Shown in pieces: positions 37,959 through 47,615 of a DNA stretch of 64,000 bases (positions are counted from its first letter, which is position 1; the number at the start of each line of letters is the position of its first letter). Both the position numbers and the translations under genes were made by a program. The notes beneath the pieces were generated by a model. The model did not search any database. It was not told where the DNA came from and saw nothing but the letters and a program-made list of their open reading frames with translations. Source of the DNA: JAFGAS01 sp963809875 (lineage in GTDB: Bacteria > Desulfobacterota > Zymogenia > Zymogenales > Zymogenaceae); the NCBI GenBank assembly GCA_963809875.1, contig CAWELC010000003.1, positions 62,001 through 126,000 of the forward strand. The letters run 5' to 3'.

Positions 37959-39980
37959 ATGAAGAGACTACCTTTTGTACTATTTTTTATTATGTGCGCG
38001 TTGGCCGTTGCATTGACGGCCCGTGCCGCCGACGATCCGGATCAGCTCTTTGAGAAGGCCGTCACGGCGTTCAATGGCGGCAAGTTCGATGAGGCCATAA
38101 GTCTCTGGGAGGAAGCGCTTCCCCTCTATAGAAAAGCCGGGGACGTCGAACATGAGGCGATGGTACTCAATAATATCGGGCTGGTCCGATATAACATGCA
38201 GCGATACGAGGAGTCGGTCGGCTATTTTAAGGATGCGCTCGCCATTGACCGTAAGCGGGGGATATCCAAGGACATCGGCACCGATGTCCAGAATCTTGGT
38301 ATGGCCTATTCAGCGCTGGGCGAATATACGCAAGCCCTCTCGGCGTTTAAGGAGTCGGCGGCGGTATTCGACGAGATCGGGGACGTGGGGGGAACCGCAA
38401 ATAATCTTTACCGGGTGGGAATTACCGAGTCTTCCCTGGGGGAATTCGAGGAGGCCGGACGATATTTCGCGGCGGCGGCCGAGCTCCACCGGGGTCTGCG
38501 GGACCGGGAGTCATACTCGGCCGATCTTATGGGACTCGGGGACGTGTATTCGGCGCTTGACCGCTTCGATAAAGCCCTCGAGAGCTACGAAGAGGCGCTC
38601 AAGGTCAGAGAAGTCCTCGGTGAAAAGGAGCCGTACGTCATTACGGAGATCAGGATCGCCCGCGCATATAAAAACAACGGCCGCTACAATGAGGCGCTCG
38701 AGTATCTCAAACGGGCCAAAGACGATGCAAAAGACGTCAAGAGCGATTCCCTGATGGGAGATATCGCCTTAGCATGGGGAGAGGTGCTCAACTCGTCCGG
38801 AGATTCTGAAGGTGCTCTTACCTCCTTCGGCGAAGCGCTATCGCTGATGAAAAAGGGTGAGGACCTGTCAGGCGCGGGAATGGTGCTGACAAATCAAGGG
38901 ATTCTCCTCGGAGAGCTTCTAAGATTTTCCGATGCCAGAAAATCTTTCGAGGACGCCAGACTCATTTACCAGGTGACGGAAAGCCCGAGAAACGAGGCGA
39001 AGGTCCTGATCAACCTCGGGGACCTTACGGATGCGACGGGTGATCTCGAGGGCGCTCTCTCTTACTATACCCAGGCCGATACGATGCTTGGAGGGGAAAA
39101 GGGGGGCGCGCTATCCGGGGTGAACTACCTTGGGATAGGTGAGATCTATCTGAAGAAAAACGAATACAACAAGGCAAGGGTGGCCTTCGAGACGGCGCAA
39201 AAGCTGCTTTCCGGAGAGCGGGACAAGAGATATGCCGCCAAAGTCGGCGCATATCTGGGGGTCCTGGACTATTATGAGGGAAAATACGACTCTGCGCTCG
39301 GCCGGTTCAATGCGTCGCTAACGATCCTGCGTAAGGAAAACGCCCGGACGCTCATGGCCGACATCCTCATAGGCACGGGGTTGGCCCTCATCGGCACAAA
39401 TCGCCCGGAGGTCGCATCGGGATATTTCGCCGAGGCCAAACGGTTGGCGGACGATCTGGTTATCAATGCCGTAGGTTGGCGCGCCGTGTACTGCGAAGGG
39501 CTGGTCGGGGACAAGACGGGTGACACCGGGAAAGCCCACGCCCGCTACGAGGACTCCTTCTTCCGTCTTTCGGGAATGCCGGATGTGGCGCCGACGCTTT
39601 ACGGGGCGCGCATCGTGACGATGGATGACCTCCTTGATAAACTCTCATCAGCCGGATCCGAAGTACCCGGGGTCAAAGGGTTTGACCGCGTGGGTACAAA
39701 GGAGGAGCTTGACCGGATTGAGGGTCTCTTTACCGAAACTGACGTAACGTTCAGCTCAAAGGAGCAGCAGCTCATCGACCGAATCAAGCAAATCGTGGGG
39801 AAGGTCAATTACCTCGGCAGGAGGCTGGCGGATGATGAGTATCGCAAAGGAAACAACACGGAGCTCTTTACCGGCGAGCTCCTTTCCGCCCAGGGGGAAT
39901 ACCTCAAGGTGCTGGATGACATAAGAGACAAGGCGCCTCAGGTGTGGGATACCTACTTCAAAGACATATACGACAGATAA
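37959..39980 (+). CDS. Secreted tetratricopeptide-repeat protein
   Basis: A 673-residue protein with a clear signal peptide (MKRLPFVLFFIMCALAVAL then ARA). At least ten TPR units run from about residue 25 to 500, for example NNIGLVRYNMQRYEESVGYF and LGDVYSALDRFDKALESYEEAL. The C-terminal 100 residues are helical and charged. TPR arrays bind other proteins; with export this one is probably periplasmic or an envelope scaffold. The closest pattern is the stand-alone TPR proteins of Myxococcota/Desulfobacterota; no enzymatic domain is seen. Confidence 0.8.
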   Translation: MKRLPFVLFFIMCALAVALTARAADDPDQLFEKAVTAFNGGKFDEAISLWEEALPLYRKAGDVEHEAMVLNNIGLVRYNMQRYEESVGYFKDALAIDRKRGISKDIGTDVQNLGMAYSALGEYTQALSAFKESAAVFDEIGDVGGTANNLYRVGITESSLGEFEEAGRYFAAAAELHRGLRDRESYSADLMGLGDVYSALDRFDKALESYEEALKVREVLGEKEPYVITEIRIARAYKNNGRYNEALEYLKRAKDDAKDVKSDSLMGDIALAWGEVLNSSGDSEGALTSFGEALSLMKKGEDLSGAGMVLTNQGILLGELLRFSDARKSFEDARLIYQVTESPRNEAKVLINLGDLTDATGDLEGALSYYTQADTMLGGEKGGALSGVNYLGIGEIYLKKNEYNKARVAFETAQKLLSGERDKRYAAKVGAYLGVLDYYEGKYDSALGRFNASLTILRKENARTLMADILIGTGLALIGTNRPEVASGYFAEAKRLADDLVINAVGWRAVYCEGLVGDKTGDTGKAHARYEDSFFRLSGMPDVAPTLYGARIVTMDDLLDKLSSAGSEVPGVKGFDRVGTKEELDRIEGLFTETDVTFSSKEQQLIDRIKQIVGKVNYLGRRLADDEYRKGNNTELFTGELLSAQGEYLKVLDDIRDKAPQVWDTYFKDIYDR

Positions 39981-40046
39981 GACCGCGACAGGAATCTCGA
40001 TCTAGAAGAAACCAAGCAAGATCAAAACGAGAAGCCAAAAAACAAA

Positions 40047-40079
40047 GAAGAGGGGAAGGTAGCATACCTTCCCCTCTTC
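40047..40079. terminator. Bidirectional terminator between the TPR and acs genes
   Basis: A perfect 15-bp stem GAAGAGGGGAAGGTA / TACCTTCCCCTCTTC with a 3-base loop lies between two convergent genes. It is purine-rich on one side and pyrimidine-rich on the other and can stop transcription from both directions. Confidence 0.8.
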
Positions 40080-40119
40080 GATTATCTGGATGAACGAACG
40101 GTTATCTCAGCTTCGTCCG

Positions 40120-42081
<1,962 letters not shown>

Positions 42082-42138
42082 ATCGCAAACCTCCGTGATT
42101 GGAAAATCCGAGTCGCCAGGGGTATTAGTTATTTCTCA

Positions 42139-42157
42139 AAACCGATCCGCTCGGTTT
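42139..42157. promoter_or_regulatory. Inverted repeat in the acs leader
   Basis: AAACCGA (42139-42145) and TCGGTTT (42151-42157) are separated by 5 bases in the untranslated leader between the predicted acs transcription start (near 42180) and the start codon. It could be an operator or a small RNA hairpin. Confidence 0.4.
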
Positions 42158-42186
42158 ATATCCCCCTCAGATAATAAATCCGTTGA

Positions 42187-42223
42187 ACTATAACCCATTG
42201 AGCGTTTTTATGTCAAGCAAAAT
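42187..42223 (-). promoter_or_regulatory. Promoter of acs
   Basis: On the minus strand TTGACA (42216-42211) is followed after 18 bases by TATAGT (42192-42187). The region ATTTTGCTTGACA (42223-42211) is identical to the V-ATPase promoter at 23605-23617. Confidence 0.7.
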
Positions 42224-42224
42224 A

Positions 42225-42242
42225 TGAATGACAATTCATTCG
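42225..42242. promoter_or_regulatory. FadR-type palindromic operator upstream of acs
   Basis: TGAATGACAATTCATTCG has 7-base arms with one mismatch in the last base. It sits 8 bases upstream of the acs -35 element. It resembles the perfect copy at the V-ATPase start (23650-23667). Placed upstream of the promoter, it could serve activation here and repression there, or allow roadblock-type control. Confidence 0.55.
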
Positions 42243-42490
42243 CTGGGGCCTCGTGAAGAAGCGGTCCGTCCCTTCATTAAGGTGCAATCTGTTCGCTCTA
42301 TTTGGTAATTAGCGGCTATTGCCGGCGAACCGCTGAGACCCTATCGGCTACGCCGCAGTCTTGAAGGCCCAGGCGGACGAGAGAAGTGACGCGATGTTCT
42401 CAGAAGAAATGAAGCACCGGCACATAACCGGCATAATCCGTGAAAAAGGCAGGGAGGGTGTCCGTATCGAGGCAACTCTCCTGTAACCGT
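42243..42490. other. Gap between acs and the CpoB gene with no recognised feature
   Basis: About 250 bases. Several GC-rich short inverted repeats are present around 42313-42355, but they do not match a riboswitch or RNA family that I recognise. No credible gene is visible on either strand. Confidence 0.4.
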
Positions 42491-43324
42491 TCACAGGGTT
42501 TCAAGCTTTTTCCTGGCCGTTTCGGCCTGCGGCTCTTTTGGATATTTTTTGACGATATCAGAAAATACCGTCTTAGCGTGAGCCTTATCGCCCAGCTCAA
42601 GGAAGGCCAGGCCTTCTTTTAGCATCGCTGCCGGGACTTTATCTCCGGAGGGATATTTCTTTATGACGCTGTCGTACTCGAGGATGGCCCGATCATAGTC
42701 CTCGCGCGAATAGTAACTTTCTCCTATCCAGAATTGGGCGTTGTCGGCCAGCGATGATTCCGGTGAATCCTTGATAAAAGCGGTGAAGTCGGTTATTGCG
42801 CCGGCATAGTCCTTGTCCTGAAACTTCTTGTATGCGGCCGCATAGAGCGCTTCGGCCGAGAGCGAGGTCCCGGGTGGGGTTGCCACGCTCCGGTCTTCAG
42901 GCGGGGTGGGACCGGTTATGGTCGAGGGGGGAGGCGCGGCGCCCTCGGGCTCCGTTGAGCTTTTTACGCCCAATTTTGACTCGATGGCCGAGAGCCTGCG
43001 CTCGATATCATAGAGACGGCTCTCGATATCGGCGGTAGTCCTGTTGACTACTTCTTTCAGGATGGCGAGCTCTTCGCTCTTCTGCTCAAAGTCGTACTCC
43101 TTCTCCTCATAGCTTCCCCTGAGTTTCTTGACTTCTTCCATAACGGTATCATAATTCGCACCGGTTGTGGCCTTTGTGTCGAGCGAGGTCCTCTTAAGGA
43201 CAGCCGTCTCATCCTTAAGGATCAATATCTGGCTTTGGAGCTCCTGGATGTCGCTCGTCGTCGCGCACGATGAGACTAAAAGGACGGACACAAACAGCAT
43301 GACAAGTTTGCGTTGAGCAGACAC
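42491..43324 (-). CDS. Cell-division coordinator CpoB/YbgF-like lipoprotein with TPRs
   Basis: The start is the GTG at 43324 because AGGAGGT lies just upstream. A signal peptide with lipobox VSSC leads into a coiled-coil region (about 25-125), a proline-rich linker and a C-terminal tetratricopeptide domain (AEALYAAAYKKFQDKDYAGAITDF; ADNAQFWIGESYYSREDYDRAI). This is the layout of YbgF/CpoB of the Tol-Pal system, which coordinates outer-membrane constriction with peptidoglycan synthesis, except that the lipobox and long coiled coil are typical of deltaproteobacterial versions. tol genes are not adjacent. Confidence 0.82.
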   Translation of the reverse strand: MSAQRKLVMLFVSVLLVSSCATTSDIQELQSQILILKDETAVLKRTSLDTKATTGANYDTVMEEVKKLRGSYEEKEYDFEQKSEELAILKEVVNRTTADIESRLYDIERRLSAIESKLGVKSSTEPEGAAPPPSTITGPTPPEDRSVATPPGTSLSAEALYAAAYKKFQDKDYAGAITDFTAFIKDSPESSLADNAQFWIGESYYSREDYDRAILEYDSVIKKYPSGDKVPAAMLKEGLAFLELGDKAHAKTVFSDIVKKYPKEPQAETARKKLETL

Positions 43325-43443
43325 GACGACCTCCTCATATGGATCGTTTGGCAAACGACCGGTCCCCGGTTGTTTCTAGCTGCGCATTTATGATATTATA
43401 ACGGTAACGGCTCCGTCCATCAAGATAAAACGAACAATAGATG

Positions 43444-43473
43444 TTGACAATAACCATTTAGATTGGGTACTAT
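43444..43473 (+). promoter_or_regulatory. Sigma-70-type promoter of the ECF sigma operon
   Basis: TTGACA (43444-43449), 18-base spacer, TACTAT (43468-43473), 37 bases before the sigma-factor start. It is a housekeeping-type element; no separate ECF-type autoregulatory promoter is obvious. Confidence 0.6.
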
Positions 43474-43509
43474 AAATTAATGAAACGAATATTCAGGTAA
43501 TGCATCTAA

Positions 43510-44112
43510 ATGATTGACTATAAAACAATACCCGATGACTCTCTTGTAGCGCAGGCCAGGCAAAAAGACTATCAGGCCTTCGAAGAACTGGTGAAGCGCT
43601 ACGAGGGGAGGATCTATGGACATACCCTGAGACTCTTGGGTAACCGAGAAGATGCGGAAGATGTCTTGCAGGAAACGTTCTTGAATGTCTTCCGATCACT
43701 CGACAGTTTCAGGGGAGATTCCACATTTTCCACGTGGATATACCGAATCGCAACCAACAATGCGCTGATGCGACTGAGAAAATTGTCTCATGGGGAGCGC
43801 GAACTGGACGATGAGCTTCCTCCGCCCGAGTCGATGAAGCGACAGGCGCTGGCCAGTCATATCCTCGACCCCAAGGACGCGTTCCTCGAAAAGGAGATGT
43901 TACAGGAGTTGGACAAGGCTGTCGAGAAGCTTCCGGAAAAGTATAGAACGATCTTTCTCCTGCGGGATTTGGAGGAATTCTCCACCGATAAAACTGCGCA
44001 GGTCCTGGGCATTTCGGAGGCGGCCGTCAAATCCCGTCTTCACCGCGCTCGTCTCTTCATCCGAGAAGCTTTGCTCCGGAAATTCGGGGATAAGACGGAG
44101 ATACAATCATGA
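43510..44112 (+). CDS. ECF (sigma-E/RpoE-like) RNA polymerase sigma factor
   Basis: A 200-residue sigma-70 family protein. Region 2 (DYQAFEELVKRYEGRIYGHTLRLLGNREDAEDVLQETFLNVFR) with the -10 contact helix FSTWIYRIATNNALMRLRK, an acidic linker and region 4 (LPEKYRTIFLLRDLEEFSTDKTAQVLGISEAAVKSRLHRAR) are complete. Its stop overlaps the anti-sigma start by 4 bases. It most resembles RpoE-type envelope or redox stress factors; the target genes are unknown. Confidence 0.93.
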   Translation: MIDYKTIPDDSLVAQARQKDYQAFEELVKRYEGRIYGHTLRLLGNREDAEDVLQETFLNVFRSLDSFRGDSTFSTWIYRIATNNALMRLRKLSHGERELDDELPPPESMKRQALASHILDPKDAFLEKEMLQELDKAVEKLPEKYRTIFLLRDLEEFSTDKTAQVLGISEAAVKSRLHRARLFIREALLRKFGDKTEIQS

Positions 44113-44372
44113 GCGAACAACATAACTGCAAGGACTGTAAGAAGATATTCGATAAGCTCTCGGAATATATCGATCGGGAGCTCAATGAGGAAGAATGCCT
44201 CGTATTTGAAGAGCATATCAGGAATTGTAAACCCTGCCTCGATTTCCTTGAGACTCTCAAAAGCACCGTTAAGCTCTGCAGACACCTCGAGGATCATGAT
44301 TCGTATCGGATACCTCGTGACGTGAGCGTAAAGCTGCACGAATTCCTGAAAAAAGAGTGCAAAATATCGTGA
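44109..44372 (+). CDS. Zinc-finger anti-sigma factor
   Basis: An 87-residue cytoplasmic protein with the zinc anti-sigma signature H36-x3-C40-x2-C43 and further cysteines at 7, 10 and 30. There is no membrane helix, so it is a soluble RsrA/ChrR-type factor. Such factors often sense thiol oxidation by disulfide formation and zinc loss. The thioredoxin reductase gene downstream fits a redox role. Confidence 0.82.
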   Translation: MSEQHNCKDCKKIFDKLSEYIDRELNEEECLVFEEHIRNCKPCLDFLETLKSTVKLCRHLEDHDSYRIPRDVSVKLHEFLKKECKIS

Positions 44373-44430
44373 CCTTATGCGTCCCGCGGCGGACCTTGGC
44401 TCGGGATTTCATATTCAGGGAGCGGCTCGT

Positions 44431-44625
44431 ATGAAAAGGCTCGTGAAAGTCCTGGCGGGAGCGTCGGCAGGGTTTATATGCGGGTGGTTGTTGGGCCTTG
44501 TTTCCCAGCATATCGGCTCCACCTGAACCTTTTCATGTCATCCCGTGATTCCGGCCCTCTTTGGGGCGATCGTCGGGCTGATTCTGGTCTGGGGTGGACC
44601 GGCGAGCAAAGCACGTGAGGAGTAA
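44431..44625 (+). CDS. Small two-helix membrane protein with in-frame TGA (selenoprotein candidate)
   Basis: ATG 44431 has GGGAG 9 bases upstream. The frame encodes a basic start and one membrane helix (MKRLVKVLAGASAGFICGW...), then GST, a TGA codon (44524-44526, codon 32), then TFSCHPVIPALFGAIVGLIL, a second helix and a TAA at 44623. Read through, it is 64 residues with the motif T-U-x3-C followed by HP. I recall small two-helix proteins with a TC-x3-C-(N)P motif at this place, so the TGA stands where a cysteine is expected. Thioredoxin reductase follows 16 bases later. A weak hairpin follows the TGA (44542-44577), but its loop lacks the usual guanine. Alternatives are a base error or a nonsense mutation. 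Confidence 0.55.
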
Positions 44626-44641
44626 AGAGAGGTGATGAAGA

Positions 44642-45595
44642 GTGAGTAGCCCGCAATACGACCTGGTTATCGTCGGTGCTGGACCCGCGGGCCTGACGGC
44701 CGCCATCTACGGGGCGAGAAGCGGCCTGTCCGTGCTCGTATTGGAGCGAATGTCCCCGGGGGGACAGGCGGCGACGACCGACGTAATCGAAAACTACCCC
44801 GGGTTTCCGCAGGGGGTTAAGGGCCCCGATCTCACGGGCTCAATGGAAGATCAGGCCAGGAGATTTGGGGCGTCTTTCAAGACCGTCGCCCGGGTCGATC
44901 TGTTGGAGCGCGTGAATGGGGCGTTCAGGATTGTGACCGCCGACGAGGGCTTCACTGCAAAGGCGGTCATCGTTGCCTCGGGTGCCGACCCGACCAGGCT
45001 CGGCGTGCCCGGGGAGGAACTCCTTATCGGCAAGGGAGTAAGCTACTGCGCGGTATGCGACGGAGCTTTCTTTAAGGGATTGGACGTGGCGGTCGTCGGC
45101 GGGGGAAATTCCGCCGTCGAAGAGGCGCTCTATCTGACCAGGTACGCACGGAAGGTGTATCTGATCCATCGGCGCGATCGATTCCGGGCCGACAAGATAC
45201 TGGTAGATCGCGCCCTGGCGCATCCGCAGATAGAGACCGTCATGGAAAGCATTGTCGAAGAGATCATCGGCGAAAAGGCCGTAACGGCCGCCAAAATAAA
45301 GAACGTCAGGACGGAGAAAATGGGAACGCTGTCAATTGGGGGGATATTCGTCTATGCGGGGTATCGTCCCAACACCGATTTTCTCAAGGGAGTGGTTGCA
45401 CTTGACGAGTCGGGATGCGTAGTCACCGATGCGGAGATGGCCACGGAGGTTCCGGGTCTTTTCGCGGCTGGAGACGTTCGTCACAAGGGACTGAGGCAGG
45501 TCATTACCGCCGCGGGAGACGGGGCGACAGCCGCCTTCTGGGCGGAAAAATATATCGAAAAGCTGGAAAACCGGCACTATGGAGACTTTGGCTAG
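44642..45595 (+). CDS. trxB: Thioredoxin reductase
   Basis: A 317-residue FAD/NAD(P) enzyme. The FAD motif GAGPAGLTAAIY is at the N-terminus, the redox pair C136-A-V-C139 in SYCAVCDGAFF, the second nucleotide site VVGGGNSAVEEALYL and the C-terminal FAGDVRHKGLRQVITAAGDG. It reduces thioredoxin in the cytoplasm. It starts at a GTG 16 bases after the small membrane protein and probably shares a transcript with it and with the sigma/anti-sigma pair. Confidence 0.94.
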   Translation: MSSPQYDLVIVGAGPAGLTAAIYGARSGLSVLVLERMSPGGQAATTDVIENYPGFPQGVKGPDLTGSMEDQARRFGASFKTVARVDLLERVNGAFRIVTADEGFTAKAVIVASGADPTRLGVPGEELLIGKGVSYCAVCDGAFFKGLDVAVVGGGNSAVEEALYLTRYARKVYLIHRRDRFRADKILVDRALAHPQIETVMESIVEEIIGEKAVTAAKIKNVRTEKMGTLSIGGIFVYAGYRPNTDFLKGVVALDESGCVVTDAEMATEVPGLFAAGDVRHKGLRQVITAAGDGATAAFWAEKYIEKLENRHYGDFG

Positions 45596-45657
45596 AACCG
45601 GACACCGCCGGTCCGATGACGGTGTCTGTGACAATTACACAAAACGTGAGGTGATTA

Positions 45658-45867
45658 ATGCCCATCTATGAATATCGCTGCACCGGTTGTGGCAAGGAGT
45701 TTGAGGTCATACAGAAGCCAACGGAGGGTGCCGAGGATCTGGTTTGCCCCTCCTGCGGGAGGCTTAATCCGGAAAAGATCGTATCGTCTTGCTGCGCCCC
45801 GTCGTCGCATGGTTCTGAGGGAGCCGGCGGGACGGCCTCCTCGTGCGGACCTCGGAGATTTTCCTGA
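45658..45867 (+). CDS. FmdB-family zinc-ribbon protein
   Basis: A 69-residue protein beginning MPIYEYRC, the family hallmark, with zinc-ribbon cysteines C8, C11, C30 and C33. The C-terminal tail is rich in Ser, Gly and Cys (SSCCAPSSHG). FmdB proteins are putative small regulators of unknown mechanism. Confidence 0.9.
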   Translation: MPIYEYRCTGCGKEFEVIQKPTEGAEDLVCPSCGRLNPEKIVSSCCAPSSHGSEGAGGTASSCGPRRFS

Positions 45868-45880
45868 CGATAACCGTCAG

Positions 45881-45907
45881 CTTCTGAGTTTCAGAAGGAT
45901 AGTTTTT
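45881..45907 (+). terminator. Weak intrinsic terminator after the FmdB gene
   Basis: CTTCTGA-GTT-TCAGAAG forms a 7-bp hairpin with a T5 run starting 6 bases later. The distance to the T run lowers confidence. Confidence 0.45.
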
Positions 45908-46022
45908 AAATCAATTGGTGCGATGACGGACGTCAGTGTGTGTTAGCTCGATCGAAGAATAAGTGTTGTTTAAAGATGCACGATATGGTATGAAATGCCG
46001 TCGTGCATTTTTATGAGGAGCA

Positions 46023-47363
46023 GTGCCGGTGAGTATAAAAATTGCGGTTGTCGGGATGGGGTATGTGGGGATACCATGCGCCGCACTCCTGGCGGACGTA
46101 GAGGGACACGACGTTACCGGTATCCAACGGAGATCACCGCGAAGCGGATGGAAGATCGATCTTCTCAATTCGGGGAAATCCCCCATAGAGGGAGACGAGC
46201 CGGGGCTGAACGAGCTCCTGGCCGCGGTTGTTCGGAAAGGCACGTTTCGGGTCACGGACGATTTCTCTGTCATAAGCCAAATGGATGTGGTTCTCATTGA
46301 CGTCCAGACGCCCACAGATGGAACGGACCATGCCCCGCAGTACCTCTCCCTGAAGGAGGTCGCGCGGGAGGTCGGGACGTACATGAAGCCGGGAGTCCTC
46401 GTTATCACGGAGTCGACGGTTGCGCCGGGTACGACCGAAAACGTCATCCGTCCGATTCTTGAGAGAAAATCCGGTCTGACAGCAGGAAAGGATTTTTCCC
46501 TGGCCTACTCCTACGAGCGGGTCATGCCCGGCAAGTTGGTCGAGTACATCGTTAATCTGCCACGGATAGTGGGCGGTATCGACAAGGAGAGCGAGCGGAG
46601 GGCACAAGAGCTCTATGCAAAGATCGTCAAGGCCTCCATCCATACCACCGACGTCCTGACGGCAGAGACCACCAAGACGATCGAGAACGCGTATCGCGAC
46701 GTAAATATCGCCTTCGCCAACGAGATGGCCCTCATCTGCGAGAGTCTTGGTATCGATGTCTACGAGGTGCAGCGACTCATCAACACCCGCTCCGAGCGGA
46801 TGATGCATTTTCCGGGCGCCGGAGTCGGAGGACACTGCCTCCCCAAGGATACGTGGCTCTTGCTCTACGGGCTCAACACGTATGGGACAAGAAAAGTTCA
46901 GACGCATTTCGTGCAGCTTGCCCGCAGCATCAATGAATCGATGCCCGACCATCTCGTTGACCTCCTCTCCGAGTGCCTGGCGGCCAAGGGGAGGAACTAC
47001 CCTGACGTGAAGGTGGTGGTACTCGGGGTCGCCTATCTCGAGAATTCGGACGATACCCGCAACACGCCCGCCTATGCCGTGGTGGCCCGCCTGAGCGCGC
47101 GAGGGGCCGAGGTCATAGCCCACGACCCCTACGTGCGTGAATTTCCCGAAGCGGAGCTTACCAAGGATCTCATCGGGGCGGCCGAGGGGGCCGACGCCCT
47201 CGTGATCGTCACAAAGCATAAGGACTACTACGGTATGGATCTGGTTGCTCTCAAGGAAGTAATGAGAACCGGGATAATCATCGACGGAAGGGACGTGATC
47301 GATCCACAAGCCGCCCGCGCGGCGGGATTTCTCTATAAGGGAATTGGAAAAGGAAACAGCTAA
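46023..47363 (+). CDS. Nucleotide-sugar dehydrogenase (UDP-glucose/UDP-ManNAc dehydrogenase family)
   Basis: A 446-residue NAD-dependent dehydrogenase. The N-terminal Rossmann motif is GMGYVGIPCAALLA, the middle domain has AYSYERVMPGK and ENAYRDVNIAFANEMALI, and the catalytic cysteine is in GAGVGGHCLPKDTW. The segment IQRRSPRSGWKIDLLNSGKSPIEGDEPGL is characteristic of a WecC/CapL-like subgroup. It oxidises a UDP-sugar to the uronic acid for polysaccharide or O-antigen synthesis, though no glycan cluster surrounds it. The start is the GTG at 46023 after GAGGAG; the GTG two codons later is an alternative. Confidence 0.88.
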   Translation: MPVSIKIAVVGMGYVGIPCAALLADVEGHDVTGIQRRSPRSGWKIDLLNSGKSPIEGDEPGLNELLAAVVRKGTFRVTDDFSVISQMDVVLIDVQTPTDGTDHAPQYLSLKEVAREVGTYMKPGVLVITESTVAPGTTENVIRPILERKSGLTAGKDFSLAYSYERVMPGKLVEYIVNLPRIVGGIDKESERRAQELYAKIVKASIHTTDVLTAETTKTIENAYRDVNIAFANEMALICESLGIDVYEVQRLINTRSERMMHFPGAGVGGHCLPKDTWLLLYGLNTYGTRKVQTHFVQLARSINESMPDHLVDLLSECLAAKGRNYPDVKVVVLGVAYLENSDDTRNTPAYAVVARLSARGAEVIAHDPYVREFPEAELTKDLIGAAEGADALVIVTKHKDYYGMDLVALKEVMRTGIIIDGRDVIDPQAARAAGFLYKGIGKGNS

Positions 47364-47522
47364 CGGCGGGAAGACCCTCAAGAAAAAGTGTATACCGGAG
47401 ACATGGGACCGTGCGTGGCGAAGGCGCGTTGATACTATTACATATATGCATAATTTTATACGAGAAAAGTATAAATTATAATCTATTATCATACAATCAC
47501 ACCTATTTTTCTAAATATTCTA

Positions 47523-47552
47523 TTGACACCGAAGAGTCAAATCCCGTACAAT
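47523..47552 (+). promoter_or_regulatory. Sigma-70-type promoter of the outer-membrane barrel gene
   Basis: TTGACA (47523-47528), 18-base spacer, TACAAT (47547-47552), 64 bases before the start codon, within an AT-rich 250-base gap. The rest of the gap shows no gene. Confidence 0.7.
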
Positions 47553-47615
47553 CCTAGCGATTTCTATACAGCGCCAAGAGCGATAACACTATAAACCACA
47601 CTTAAGATCCCTACC

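Noticed and set aside
44542..44577. A convincing SECIS element after the in-frame TGA
   Set aside because: A hairpin can be drawn at a suitable distance, but stems are short and interrupted and the loop TCTTTG lacks an early guanine. I count it as neutral evidence only.
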